Counted from the stretch's first letter, positions 1 through 9,373 are shown. The stretch is DNA of 64,000 bases from Kibdelosporangium banguiense (GCF_017876405.1 NZ_JAGINW010000001.1:12475203-12539202), one strand, 5' to 3'. Notes: generated by a model from the letters alone, not told the origin. Numbers and translations: made by a program.

Positions 1-1
1 G

Positions 2-556
2 CGGATCCCGGCGCTGAAGGAGGGCAGTGTCGACATCGTGGTGCGGACCATGAGCATCACGTGCGACCGGCTCAAGGACGTCGACTTCTCCGCTGTCTAC
101 TACGAGGCCAAGCAACAGGTGCTGGTGCGCAAGAACTCCGGCGTCAGCGGGCTGGACCAGCTCGGCGGCAAACGGGTGTGCGCGACGAAGTCGTCGACGT
201 CGCTGACCAACATCGCCAACTCGCCGGCCAAGCCGATCGGGGTGTCGGTGTCGGACTGGACGGACTGCCTGGTGATGCTGCAGCAGGGCCAGGTCGACGC
301 GGTGTCCACCGATGACGTGATCCTCGCGGGCATGGCCGCGCAGGACAGGTACACCGAGGTCGTCGGCCCGCCGATCGCCAACGAGCCCTACGGGATGGCG
401 ATGCCCAAGCAGCGCGAGGACTTCGTCCGGTTCGTCAACGCGGTGCTGGAGCAGGTGCGCGCCAACGGCACCTGGGCGAGGTCCTACGGGCAATGGCTGG
501 ACAGCCTGATCCCAGGGCCGCCGCCCAGCCCGCCGGTGCCCAGGTACAAGGACTGA
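2..556 (+). CDS. GlnH-type amino-acid ABC transporter substrate-binding protein (5' truncated by window)
   Basis: The open frame runs in from the window edge (codons from base 2) to a TGA at 554-556; about 184 C-terminal residues are visible. The second lobe of a family 3 extracellular solute-binding protein can be read: ADFSAVYYE-like region, GLDQLGGKRVC, a ligand-lobe stretch around GQVDAVSTDDVIL and a final RFVNAVLEQVRANGTWARSYGQW, all typical of glutamate/aspartate-binding GlnH proteins. It ends in a proline-rich tail. The next gene starts 6 bp downstream and pknG follows. In mycobacteria GlnH feeds an amino-acid signal to PknG, so a sensing role for this operon is likely. The N-terminal lipoprotein signal lies outside the window. 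Confidence 0.85.
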   Translation, partial: RIPALKEGSVDIVVRTMSITCDRLKDVDFSAVYYEAKQQVLVRKNSGVSGLDQLGGKRVCATKSSTSLTNIANSPAKPIGVSVSDWTDCLVMLQQGQVDAVSTDDVILAGMAAQDRYTEVVGPPIANEPYGMAMPKQREDFVRFVNAVLEQVRANGTWARSYGQWLDSLIPGPPPSPPVPRYKD

Positions 557-561
557 TCGGC

Positions 562-1749
562 GTGTTGAGCCACGAAGAGGCCACCAACGCCCTGGACCGG
601 CTCAGTGCCGAGAGCGACCGGATGGCGGACGCGCTGGTGGCGATGGACTCGCACGCCGGCCACCAGCTGCTGCGCAACGCCACGCTCACTGGGCTGACCA
701 AACGCCGGTGGGCGGAGGCGAGCGCGGCAATGGCGGTGCTGTGGGAGCAGTTCAACCTGCACCGCAGGCTGCTCGAACAGGCCAGGGAGGTGCTGGACCG
801 GCGGTCCAAACCCGGCCAGGCCGAGCTCAGCGAGGTCACGACCCTGCTGACCGGCGCGGTTGTCGAGCTCAACGCCCAGCAGGTGCCGATCGAGCAGCGC
901 AGCCTGACCGGGCCCGCGATGGTGACCGAGCGGATCACACTGACCGACCTGGTCAATCGCATGAAATCGTCCTACGCGGGCGTGACCGAGGTGCTCGCCG
1001 CGGCGGACACCGCGTGGAACTCCACGATCCAGCTGCTCGATCCGCTGGAGTCGGAGTTGCGCGCGGTGAACGGGCTGGCCGCGTCGCTCGGTGTGGAGGA
1101 CCCGGCGCTGGCCAAGATCGACGCCGAGTTGTCGCAGATCCGCGAGCTCGCGCTGGCCGATCCGATGGCGTTGGACACCGTCAGCCCGCCGGACCGGCTG
1201 ACCGAGGAACTCGCCGAGGCCCGTGCGCGGCTGGCCAGGCTGGCTTCGGCCAAGGACACGTTCGACGACCGGATGGCGCGGATCGAGGCCCTGATGGGTG
1301 AGATCACCAACGCCTACGACGAGGCCCAGCTCGCGTACGCGACCGTGCTGCAGAAAATCGCTTCCCCCGGGCTGCCGCGGCTGACAGATTCCGTGGCACT
1401 GCTGCGGGCACGGCTGTACGAATTGCCCGAGCTGTGGCGGGGCGGGCAGTGGCGGGAACTGGCGAGCGGACTGGACATGCTGGAACGGGACGCGACCAGC
1501 GCGCTCGCTGAAACACGCACCCAGCTGCGGCTGATCACCGGTCTGCTGGACCGCAGGCTGGAACTGCGCGGCCGGCTGGACGCGTACCGCGCCAAGGCCA
1601 ACCGGCTCGGCCACGCCGAGGACCGGGAACTCACCGCGTTGCACCGGGAGGCACACACCGTGCTCTACACCGTCCCGTGCGACCTGCCGGCCGCGACCCG
1701 GGCGGTCAACCGGTACCAGCAAGCGTTGCAGGACAAGAGGAGCGTGTAA
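562..1749 (+). CDS. soluble alpha-helical protein between glnH and pknG, function unknown
   Basis: A 395-residue protein starting at GTG 562, six bases after the glnH-like stop; its TAA overlaps the pknG ATG by one base. The sequence is rich in Ala/Leu/Arg/Glu with long heptad-like stretches (for example residues 195-260 and 330-380), so it is probably almost all helical or coiled coil. No signal peptide or transmembrane segment is seen. In mycobacteria the gene between glnH and the PknG pathway is glnX, a four-helix membrane protein; this one occupies a comparable place but is soluble, so it is not an obvious GlnX orthologue. It may be a cytosolic scaffold or adaptor for PknG. That role is inferred only from position. 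Confidence 0.8.
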   Translation: MLSHEEATNALDRLSAESDRMADALVAMDSHAGHQLLRNATLTGLTKRRWAEASAAMAVLWEQFNLHRRLLEQAREVLDRRSKPGQAELSEVTTLLTGAVVELNAQQVPIEQRSLTGPAMVTERITLTDLVNRMKSSYAGVTEVLAAADTAWNSTIQLLDPLESELRAVNGLAASLGVEDPALAKIDAELSQIRELALADPMALDTVSPPDRLTEELAEARARLARLASAKDTFDDRMARIEALMGEITNAYDEAQLAYATVLQKIASPGLPRLTDSVALLRARLYELPELWRGGQWRELASGLDMLERDATSALAETRTQLRLITGLLDRRLELRGRLDAYRAKANRLGHAEDRELTALHREAHTVLYTVPCDLPAATRAVNRYQQALQDKRSV

Positions 1750-3968
1750 TGGCCGGATGTCCGCGCTCAGGGTGCGACGGGACGATCGACGAGGACGGCT
1801 TCTGCGACACGTGCGGCCTCGAGGCACCCGCGCCCTCGACGGGTTCCACACCCAGCACAAGTTCGGCCCGCACAGGCACATCGAGCCGGCCGACCGCGGT
1901 CACCGCGTGGAGCACCCCGACCACAAGCGGCGCCACCGCACGCTCCCGCCGCGGTTCCACGCGGTCCACCCGCCGCGGTCTGCTCGGCCGGGGCATTGTG
2001 GACATTCCCAGTGTGCCCAAGCGCGACCCCCGCGAAGCCGTCCTGGAGAACCCGGAAGTCCCTGAGAACAAACGGTTCTGCAGCAAGTGCGGGTCGAAGG
2101 TCGGCCGGGGCCGTGAGGGCAAGGCGGGCCGCGTCACCGGGTTCTGCGCGAAATGCGGGCACGGCTTCGACTTCACCCCCAAGCTGGCCAAGGGTGAGCT
2201 GGTGCAAGGCCAGTACGAGGTGCTGGGCTGCATCGCCCACGGTGGCCTCGGCTGGATCTATCTCGCCCTGGACCACAAGGTCGCCGACCGCTGGGTGGTG
2301 CTCAAGGGCCTGCTGGACACCGGGGACGCCGACGCGATGGCCGCCGCCATGGCCGAACGCCGGTTCCTCGCCCAGGTCGAGCACCCGACCATCGTGAAGA
2401 TCTTCAACTTCGTCGAGCACCAGCACGGCAGCACGACCACCGGCTACATCGTGATGGAGTACGTCGGCGGCACCTCGATCAAGGACATGATCAAGCAGCT
2501 GCGCACGTCGGCCGACCAGACCGCGTGCCTGCCGCTGACCCAGGCGATCGCCTACACCCTGGAGATCCTGCCCGCGCTGGGCTACCTGCACGGTATCGGG
2601 CTGGCGTACTGCGACTTCAAGCCCGACAACGTGATCCAGGTCGAGGAGCAGCTCAAGCTGATCGACCTCGGTGCGGTGCGGCACGTCGACGACGAGGACT
2701 CCCCGATCTACGGCACCACCGGCTACCAGGCGCCGGAGGTCGGCAAGGAACTCCCCTCGCCGGTGACCGACATCTACACCGTCGGGCGCGCGCTGGCGGT
2801 GATGACGTTCCCGTTCGACTTCCATGCCACGTACAAGAGTTCCCTGCCGGGCCCGGCCGAACAGCCGCTGCTGGCGGAGTTCGAGTCGTACTACCGGCTG
2901 CTTCTGCGTGCCACGAACAAGGATCCGCTACAGCGTTTCGGTTCCGCCGAGGAGATGCGCGACCAGCTGGAAGGGGTGTTCCGCGAGGTCGCGGCGGCCG
3001 AGGACAGCCAGCCCCGGCCGGGCATCTCGGTCGAGTTCACGCCGGAACGACGCAGCTTCGCGGTCGACAAAGCCCTGGACCTGGTCGCGGTCGCGGCCTC
3101 GCTGCCCATTCCCCGCGTCGACGCGACCGATCCGGGCGCGGTGTTCTTGGCCGGTGTCACGGCCGCCACCGCACGCGAGCTGATCGAGGAACTCAAAGCC
3201 GCTCCCTTGCAGAGTGTCGAGATCAAGCTGCGGCTGGCGCGTGCGCACATCGAACTGGGTGAACTCGCCGACGCGAAGAAGGTCCTCAATTCCACCAAGA
3301 CCGACCCAGGCGACTGGCGCGTGTCGTGGCATCGCGGCCTGGCCGCGCTGGCCGATGGAAACGCTGGTCAGGCGCGGATGGCGTTCGAATCCGTGTACGA
3401 CTCCCTGCCTGGTGAGGCGGCGCCGAAACTGGCGATCGCGGTGTGCGCGGAGTCGTCCGGGGACATGGCCGAAGCGGACCGTTACTACCGGATCGTGTGG
3501 CGTACGGACCGTTCCTACATCAGCGCGGCGTTCGGATTGGCCCGGGCCTTGCTGGTCAAGGGGGAACGGCACGAGGCCGTGGACGTCTTGAACTCTGTGC
3601 CGGAAACCTCCAGTCACTACGTGGCCGCCCAGCTGGCGGCGATCCGGGCCCGCACGACGATCGCCCGCTCGGCGGGACTCTCCGAGCAGGACCTGGTCGT
3701 GGCGGGCCAGCAGCTGACCCGGTTGGACCTGGACGACACACGGCGTGCGCACGCCGCCCGTGAGCTGCTGGAATCCGCACACCAGTGGGTCGATGCGGGC
3801 GCGCCGGGGACATCTGGAACGGTGTTGGGATGCCGGTTGGTCGACGAGGACCTGCGGCGCGGCCTGGAGCACTGGTACCGGACCCTGGCCCGGCAGGCCG
3901 CAACCCGCCGGGACCGCATCGCGTTGGTGGACCAAGCCAACCGGATCCGGCCCAGGTCCTGGATCTGA
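1749..3968 (+). CDS. pknG: serine/threonine protein kinase PknG
   Basis: 739 residues, close to the 750 of mycobacterial PknG. An extra CxxC-type cysteine cluster lies at residues 4-21. A Ser/Thr/Arg-rich linker follows, then the rubredoxin-like pair CSKCG (about 112) and CAKCG (about 135) typical of PknG. The kinase domain starts near residue 150 with glycine loop HGGLGWIYLA (about 163), VVLKG lysine (about 184), catalytic YCDFKPDNV (about 286) and DLGAVR (about 305) replacing HRD and DFG. A TPR-rich C-terminus extends from about residue 460. PknG is a soluble kinase controlling glutamate and central nitrogen metabolism through GarA/OdhI-type FHA proteins. Start ATG 1749 overlaps the upstream stop, which indicates translational coupling; the phosphatase gene follows directly. 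Confidence 0.96.
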   Translation: MAGCPRSGCDGTIDEDGFCDTCGLEAPAPSTGSTPSTSSARTGTSSRPTAVTAWSTPTTSGATARSRRGSTRSTRRGLLGRGIVDIPSVPKRDPREAVLENPEVPENKRFCSKCGSKVGRGREGKAGRVTGFCAKCGHGFDFTPKLAKGELVQGQYEVLGCIAHGGLGWIYLALDHKVADRWVVLKGLLDTGDADAMAAAMAERRFLAQVEHPTIVKIFNFVEHQHGSTTTGYIVMEYVGGTSIKDMIKQLRTSADQTACLPLTQAIAYTLEILPALGYLHGIGLAYCDFKPDNVIQVEEQLKLIDLGAVRHVDDEDSPIYGTTGYQAPEVGKELPSPVTDIYTVGRALAVMTFPFDFHATYKSSLPGPAEQPLLAEFESYYRLLLRATNKDPLQRFGSAEEMRDQLEGVFREVAAAEDSQPRPGISVEFTPERRSFAVDKALDLVAVAASLPIPRVDATDPGAVFLAGVTAATARELIEELKAAPLQSVEIKLRLARAHIELGELADAKKVLNSTKTDPGDWRVSWHRGLAALADGNAGQARMAFESVYDSLPGEAAPKLAIAVCAESSGDMAEADRYYRIVWRTDRSYISAAFGLARALLVKGERHEAVDVLNSVPETSSHYVAAQLAAIRARTTIARSAGLSEQDLVVAGQQLTRLDLDDTRRAHAARELLESAHQWVDAGAPGTSGTVLGCRLVDEDLRRGLEHWYRTLARQAATRRDRIALVDQANRIRPRSWI

Positions 3969-4964
3969 GTGGAGAACAGCACCGTGACATGTCCTGACTG
4001 CGGCGAACCCGCCGAGGAGACCGACCGCTACTGCGAGAACTGCGGTGGCAGCCTGCAGCTGCGCAAGACCCCGCCCGGCGGTCCGATCGGCCGGGTCTCG
4101 GGCGGTTGCACGGGCTGCGGCGGCACCGAGCTCGCGGCGGACGGCTTCTGCGAGAACTGCGGGCGGGCGCAGCCGACCGGGCGCGACCGGATGGAGTTCG
4201 ACCTCGAACTGGTCGCCGGAGTCTCCGACCGCGGCCGTTCCCGCGCACGCAACGAGGATTCGATGGCGTTCGCCGTCGTCGGCCCGCCTGGCTCACCGAA
4301 GGCGATCGTGGCCGTGGTGTGCGACGGCGTCGGTTCGACCGAACGCGCGGACGCCGCGTCCCAGGCCGCCGTCGACGCGTCTCTTGATTCCATTGTGGAC
4401 GCTCTGCTGAGCGGCCGGGATCCGCGCACGGCGACCACCGAGGGCGCTGCCGAGGCCTATTCGGCGGTCAGCGAACTGGCCCATCCCAACTCCCCGGAAA
4501 CGGCTCCTTCCTGCACTTTCGTGTCCGCGGTGGTGACGTCGAAGGACATCACGGTCGGATGGATCGGCGACAGCCGGGCGTACTGGATCTCCTCCGCTCC
4601 GGATGTGCCCTCGAAACGGCTGACCACCGACGACACACTTGTCGCGCAGCTGATCGCCGCCGGACTGAACGAGGAGGAGGCGTCCTCGACGCTCAACGCG
4701 CACGCGCTTGCGCGCTGGGTCGGCGCCGACGCGGAGAAAAGCCCGCCGCACATAGTCACACTGCAACCGTCCGCGCCGGGATTGCTGATCCTGTGCAGCG
4801 ACGGGTTGTGGAACTACCTGCCCGAAGCGGAGGCCCTTGCCGCCAAGGTAGGCAACGCCGAGGCGTTGAAGCTTGCGGCCGAGCTGACCAGTATTGCCAA
4901 TGAACTCGGCGGGCACGACAACATCACGGTTGTCGTAGTTCCATTCGATGGCCTGGAGGGGTGA
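3969..4964 (+). CDS. PP2C-family serine/threonine phosphatase with N-terminal zinc ribbons
   Basis: 331 residues from GTG 3969, immediately after the pknG TGA. The N-terminus has two zinc-ribbon-like pairs (CPDCG/CENCG and CTGCG/CENCG, residues 8-58). The PP2C fold follows from about residue 78, with the metal-binding motifs RARNEDSMAF, CDGVGSTERAD, GDSRAYWI, CSDGLWNYL and GGHDNITVVVV. It should dephosphorylate Ser/Thr-phosphorylated proteins, the natural counterpart of the PknG kinase one gene upstream. There is no transmembrane segment, unlike PstP, so it is predicted to be cytosolic. The stop at 4962-4964 lies inside the ribosome-binding region of the VWA gene. Confidence 0.93.
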   Translation: MENSTVTCPDCGEPAEETDRYCENCGGSLQLRKTPPGGPIGRVSGGCTGCGGTELAADGFCENCGRAQPTGRDRMEFDLELVAGVSDRGRSRARNEDSMAFAVVGPPGSPKAIVAVVCDGVGSTERADAASQAAVDASLDSIVDALLSGRDPRTATTEGAAEAYSAVSELAHPNSPETAPSCTFVSAVVTSKDITVGWIGDSRAYWISSAPDVPSKRLTTDDTLVAQLIAAGLNEEEASSTLNAHALARWVGADAEKSPPHIVTLQPSAPGLLILCSDGLWNYLPEAEALAAKVGNAEALKLAAELTSIANELGGHDNITVVVVPFDGLEG

Positions 4965-4969
4965 CTGGA

Positions 4970-6277
4970 ATGACGGACTTTCAGGTCGAGGTCTACCAGA
5001 ACGAGTACCTGCCACAGGGTGCCGCGGAGGTCAACGCGATCGTCACGGTGACGTCCTCCGGCAGCGACGCGGTCGCGGCACCGGTGAACACCACCTCGGC
5101 CGCCGAGGTGATCATCATCGACACCTCGGGCTCGATGCACCACCCGCCGACGAAGCTGGCCGCCGCCAAACGGGCGACCTGCGCGGCGATCGACACCTTG
5201 CGTGACGGCGTCAACTTCGCGGTGGTCGCGGGCACCGACATCGCGGAGCTGGTGTACCCGCCGAAACTCGGCATGCGGCCCGCGACATCGTTGTCACGCG
5301 AGGAAGCCAAGCGCGCCGTGAACGCCCTGCGCGCCGACGGCGGTACGGCGATGGGCGAATGGCTGTTGCTGGCCAAGGAACTGTTCGCCACCCAGTCCAA
5401 CACACTGCGGCACGCGATCCTGCTGACCGACGGCCAGAACGTGCACGAGCGGCCCAAGAAGCTCGAACGCATCCTCGCGAACGTCAACGGGCTCTTCGTG
5501 TGCGACTGCCGGGGCGTGGGAACCGACTGGGAAGTCAAGGAACTGCGCAAGATCTCCGACACCCTGCTCGGCACGGTGGACATCGTGGCCGAGCCGGACG
5601 ACCTGGAGGCCGATTTCCGCGCGATGACCACCGCCGCCATGGGCAAGGAGGTCGCTGACGTGGCCTTGCGGCTGTGGACGCCGCAGGGCGCGACCGTGAA
5701 GTTCGTCAAGCAGGTCGAGCCGTCGCTGACCGACCTGACCGATCGGCGTGTGGAATCCGCGCCTCGCTCCGGCGACTATCCGACCGGCGCGTGGGGTTCG
5801 GAGAGCCGCGACTACCACGTGTGCATCCAGGTCGCCCCCGCCAACATCGGCGACAAGATGCTCGCGGCCCGCGTCAGCCTGGTCGCTCCCGGCGGAGACG
5901 TGCTCGGCAAGGGCCAGGTGATCGCGGTCTGGACCGACGACACGGCGCTGTCGACCAAGATCAACCCCGAGGTCGCGCACTACACCGGCCAGGCCGAACT
6001 GGCCGCCGCGATCGAGGAGGGCCTGGAGGCCCAGCGGGTCGGCCAGGTCGAGACCGCGACCGCGAAGCTGGGCCGGGCCGTCGCGCTGGCGCACGAGTCC
6101 GGTCACGAGGACACCGCCAAACTGCTGTCGAAGGTCGTGGACGTCGTCGACCCGGTACGCGGCACCATCCGGCTCAAACGTGAGGTCGCGGCCGTGGACG
6201 CGATGACCCTGGAGAGCCGGTCCCAGGTGACCAAACGGGTGGGCCGCAAGTCCGGGCCCGGCGAAGGTGAGAACTGA
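4970..6277 (+). CDS. VWA-domain protein of the PknG locus
   Basis: 435 residues from ATG 4970, chosen because GGAGGGG lies nine bases upstream; GTG 4961 in the same frame is possible. The von Willebrand factor A domain carries a full MIDAS set: DTSGSM (about residue 51), GGTAMGEW (about 124) and LLTDGQN (about 151). A second beta-rich region follows and a helical C-terminus ends in a basic tail. VWA proteins bind partners through a metal ion, and the intact MIDAS predicts a protein-protein role. There is no secretion signal, so it probably acts in the cytoplasm with the kinase, phosphatase and FHA protein. Its TGA overlaps the ATG of the FHA gene. Confidence 0.92.
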   Translation: MTDFQVEVYQNEYLPQGAAEVNAIVTVTSSGSDAVAAPVNTTSAAEVIIIDTSGSMHHPPTKLAAAKRATCAAIDTLRDGVNFAVVAGTDIAELVYPPKLGMRPATSLSREEAKRAVNALRADGGTAMGEWLLLAKELFATQSNTLRHAILLTDGQNVHERPKKLERILANVNGLFVCDCRGVGTDWEVKELRKISDTLLGTVDIVAEPDDLEADFRAMTTAAMGKEVADVALRLWTPQGATVKFVKQVEPSLTDLTDRRVESAPRSGDYPTGAWGSESRDYHVCIQVAPANIGDKMLAARVSLVAPGGDVLGKGQVIAVWTDDTALSTKINPEVAHYTGQAELAAAIEEGLEAQRVGQVETATAKLGRAVALAHESGHEDTAKLLSKVVDVVDPVRGTIRLKREVAAVDAMTLESRSQVTKRVGRKSGPGEGEN

Positions 6278-6954
6278 TGCCTACCTGCGCCAACGGTCAC
6301 TCCTCGGCCGACGACGAGTTCTGTGACGTCTGCGGTCTGGCCTTCGCCACGTCCGCCCCTGCTCCCTCGGCGCCGCAAGCCACCATGACCGCACCGCGGG
6401 CATGCCCGGTCTGTGACGCCGAGCTGGACGACCGCTTCTGCGAGAACTGCGGCGCGGACTCACTGGCGACTCCCCCGCCGAAGCAGGAGAACCCGCCCCC
6501 GGCCGAGCAACCCGATGAAGAACCGGTTGTCCCCGGTGTCGTCCTGCGCACCTGGACCGTGGTGGTGTCCGCGGACCGCAAGTACTACGAGAGCGTCAAA
6601 GCCGACGGCGGGCCGGACGCCGACAGCATCGTCTTCCCGCCGTACTGCCCTGACCGGCATTTCCCGCTACGCGGCGAGCAGGTCAGCATCGGGCGCCGCA
6701 GCGCGACCCGCGGCATCCTGCCGGACATCGACCTGACCGGGCCGCCGGAGGACCCCGGCGTGTCCCGTCTGCACGCATTACTGGTGGCCCAGCCGGATGG
6801 CGGCTGGGCGGTCGTGGACATCAACTCCGCCAACGGAACCACGCTGAACTACCGCCGCGACATGCTCAAACCCAACACACCCCGGTCACTGGAGGACGGC
6901 GACCGCATCCACCTCGGCGCGTGGACCACGATCACCCTGCAGGCCGAGAATTAG
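6277..6954 (+). CDS. FHA-domain protein with zinc-ribbon N-terminus
   Basis: 225 residues; the ATG overlaps the upstream TGA. Two zinc-ribbon-like cysteine clusters lie at residues 4-20 and 46-63 (CANGH..CDVCG and CPVCD..CENCG), followed by a Pro/Glu-rich linker. The C-terminal FHA domain shows GRRSATRG, SRLHALL and NSANGTTLN, the phosphothreonine-binding residues. FHA domains bind phosphothreonine peptides, and GarA/OdhI, the known PknG substrates, are zinc-ribbon-free FHA proteins of similar arrangement. This protein is therefore a strong candidate substrate or effector of the neighbouring PknG; that link is inference. It is the last tightly coupled gene of the operon. Confidence 0.93.
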   Translation: MPTCANGHSSADDEFCDVCGLAFATSAPAPSAPQATMTAPRACPVCDAELDDRFCENCGADSLATPPPKQENPPPAEQPDEEPVVPGVVLRTWTVVVSADRKYYESVKADGGPDADSIVFPPYCPDRHFPLRGEQVSIGRRSATRGILPDIDLTGPPEDPGVSRLHALLVAQPDGGWAVVDINSANGTTLNYRRDMLKPNTPRSLEDGDRIHLGAWTTITLQAEN

Positions 6955-6981
6955 CGCGCCGTACCGGGTAGCCTCGCGGGA

Positions 6982-8565
6982 GTGACCAGCACTCTGGAAG
7001 CTCCAATCGTCGCCGTGACTGTCTACCCGGGTCAGGCGCGGATCACGCGCCGGACGACCGTGGCGCTGGACGCCGGTGAACAGCGGGTCGCGGTCGGCGG
7101 GTTGCCCCTTGGCCTGCAACGGGACTCGGTGCGGGTCAACGGCCGCGGCGACGCGACTGTCCTGGGCGTCGACGTCGGCACGCAGTGGCATCCGCGTACG
7201 CCGGACGCAGCGGTGCGGGAGCTCGAGGAGCGGGTCACGCAGCTGCAGGACGCGCTGAAAGAGTTGCAGGACAACGTTTCCGTTGAGGACGGCCGGATCG
7301 CCGTACTGACCACGCTCGGCCGCGAGACCGGCGCGAAGTTCGCGAAAGCCCTGGCCAAAGGCAAGATCGAACCGGATCGGATCGCCGGGCTGACGGACTC
7401 GCTCGCCACTCAGATGGCCGAGACGCTAGGCCGCAAGCGGGAGCTGGCCAACCAGGAGACCAGGATCAAGGAGGAGCTGGCCGCCGCGGAGCGGACGCTC
7501 ACCGTGCACCGCAACCAGAGTCCGCCCGATCGGCTGGCCGTGTACGTCGATCTGACCGTCCGGACTGCCGGGACCGTCGAGATCGAACTGTCCTATGTGG
7601 TCAACAACGCACAATGGGCGTCCACCTATGACATCCGGCTTGCCGACGAGGTGCTGGCGCTGACGTGGCACGCCGAGATCACCCAGAGCACCGGTGAGGA
7701 CTGGCCGGAGTGCGAGCTCGCGCTGTCCACTGCCCGGCCGGCGGACACAGCGCAGATTCCCGAGCTGAGCCCGTGGTACCTCGATCGCCTGCAACCGCTG
7801 CCGCCGGCCATGCCGATGCGGTCCCGGGCCGGGGCTGCCGCCGAGAGTGCCGACTTCGGCGCGCCAGGTTCGGTCGTGGCCGCCGCGCCGATGATGCAGG
7901 CAGCAGCGGCGTTCGTTCCCCCACCGCCGCCGGTCGTGGAACATGGCGCCGCAGCGACCACGTACAAGCCGACGCGTCAGGTCGCCGTCCCCGCGGACGG
8001 CACGGCTCATCGGACGACTGTCGCGGTCATCGATCTTTCGGCCGATGTGGACCACATCACCGCGCCGATCCTCGGCGTGGAGGCGTTCCTAAGGGCGAAG
8101 GCGGTCAACAGCTCCGAGCACACGCTGCGGCCGGGCAAGGCGTCCGTCTTCCACGAGTCCGAGTTCGTCGGCACCACCGCGCTCGATGTGTGGTCCCCCG
8201 GCGAGGAGGTCGAACTCAATCTGGGCATCGACGACCGGATCCGCGTCGAGCGGGAACTTGTGCGCCGTACGGCGGGCAAGGCCGTGCTCGGCGGCACGAA
8301 ACGCCGTGAGGCCGAATACCGCATCAAGATCGGCAACTTCGGGCAGCGCAAGACCACGGTCACCGTGCTGGACCAGATCCCGGTGTCCCGCGACGACGGT
8401 ATCGTGATCAAGGACGTGAGCTGCAAGCCGGAGCCGCGCAAGCGCACCGACCTCGGCGAACTGACCTGGGAGATAGCCCTGGAGCCAGGCAGGTCGGCCG
8501 AGGTCTCGGTCGGTTTCCGGGTGGACGTGGCCCGCGGCGTGGAAATTCTGGGGTGGCGGGAGTAG
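6982..8565 (+). CDS. DUF4139/DUF4140 (MuiA-like) protein
   Basis: 527 residues from GTG 6982. The N-terminus (residues 8-75, VTVYPGQARITRR) matches the DUF4140 beta domain. Residues 75-180 form a coiled coil, and the rest is the DUF4139 beta-sandwich, interrupted by a Pro/Ala-rich loop (about residues 265-335). The family is named after mucoidy inhibitor A; its biochemical role is unknown. There is no signal peptide, so the protein is predicted to be cytosolic. It lies 27 bp after the FHA gene on the same strand and may still belong to the operon. Its stop lies three bases before the next start. Confidence 0.85.
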   Translation: MTSTLEAPIVAVTVYPGQARITRRTTVALDAGEQRVAVGGLPLGLQRDSVRVNGRGDATVLGVDVGTQWHPRTPDAAVRELEERVTQLQDALKELQDNVSVEDGRIAVLTTLGRETGAKFAKALAKGKIEPDRIAGLTDSLATQMAETLGRKRELANQETRIKEELAAAERTLTVHRNQSPPDRLAVYVDLTVRTAGTVEIELSYVVNNAQWASTYDIRLADEVLALTWHAEITQSTGEDWPECELALSTARPADTAQIPELSPWYLDRLQPLPPAMPMRSRAGAAAESADFGAPGSVVAAAPMMQAAAAFVPPPPPVVEHGAAATTYKPTRQVAVPADGTAHRTTVAVIDLSADVDHITAPILGVEAFLRAKAVNSSEHTLRPGKASVFHESEFVGTTALDVWSPGEEVELNLGIDDRIRVERELVRRTAGKAVLGGTKRREAEYRIKIGNFGQRKTTVTVLDQIPVSRDDGIVIKDVSCKPEPRKRTDLGELTWEIALEPGRSAEVSVGFRVDVARGVEILGWRE

Positions 8566-8568
8566 ACG

Positions 8569-9360
8569 ATGTCCGACTGGGGGATCGAAGACCTGGATCT
8601 CGACGCGTACCTGCGGAGAATCGGGGTCACCGAACCGACGCTGGAGACCTTGCACGCGGGCCACGTGCGGAGCATTCCGTTCGAGAGCCTCGATGTGCTG
8701 CGCGGCAACGTGCCCGCGTTGGATATCGCGAGCCTGCAGGCAAAACTCGTGCGACGGCAGCGCGGCGGTTACTGCTTCGAGCACAACCTCTTGTACGCAG
8801 CCGCGTTGGAGCGGCTGGGGATCACGGTGTCACGGTTGCTTGGACGGCCGATGCTCGGCGGTCCGCAGGCCGCCCCACGGACGCACATGATCGTGGTGGC
8901 ACACCAGGACGACCAGCCGTACCTGACCGACGTCGGCTGGGGCGGTGGCTGCCTGCTCGAGCCGATGCCACTGCGCGAAGGCACGATGCAGCAGGGAAAG
9001 TGGACATTCCGGCTGTCGCGGCACGACGAGATCTGGGTACTGGCGTCCCTCATCTCGGGCGAGTGGCGTGATCTCTACGGTTTCCTGACCGACCGCCAGT
9101 ACCCAGCAGACTTCGCGATGGCCAACTTCTACACCGCGCGATGGCCGGAGTCGCCGTTCGCCAACCGGGTCATCGCCCAGACGAGCAGCCCGCAGACGCG
9201 GCAGACCCTCAACGGCACCGAACTGGCGGTCATCAGCCCTCAGGACGGCTACCTCGAGAAGCGCACCCTGACCAAGGACGAGGTCCTCGAAGTCCTGGCG
9301 ACCAGGTTCGGGATCGACCTGTCGGACACGGAGCGTGACGAGGTCGCAGCCCGAATCTGA
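8569..9360 (+). CDS. nat: arylamine N-acetyltransferase
   Basis: 263 residues, the usual length of bacterial NATs. The catalytic triad can be placed: Cys in RGGYCFEHN (residue 69), His in RTHMI (106) and Asp in LTDVGWGG (121). The enzyme transfers acetyl or other acyl groups from CoA to arylamines, hydrazines or related amino substrates; in rifamycin-type producers a homologue closes an ansamycin ring, but no such cluster is present here. ATG 8569 follows the DUF4139 stop by three bases, so the two are probably co-transcribed. The downstream palindromic repeat probably ends the transcript. Confidence 0.95.
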   Translation: MSDWGIEDLDLDAYLRRIGVTEPTLETLHAGHVRSIPFESLDVLRGNVPALDIASLQAKLVRRQRGGYCFEHNLLYAAALERLGITVSRLLGRPMLGGPQAAPRTHMIVVAHQDDQPYLTDVGWGGGCLLEPMPLREGTMQQGKWTFRLSRHDEIWVLASLISGEWRDLYGFLTDRQYPADFAMANFYTARWPESPFANRVIAQTSSPQTRQTLNGTELAVISPQDGYLEKRTLTKDEVLEVLATRFGIDLSDTERDEVAARI

Positions 9361-9373
9361 CCCCGGACAACTT

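Noticed and set aside
484..1881. A 465-codon minus-strand frame opposite the helical protein
   Set aside because: It has the biased composition of an antisense frame and no recognisable motif, and it opposes the coupled operon genes.
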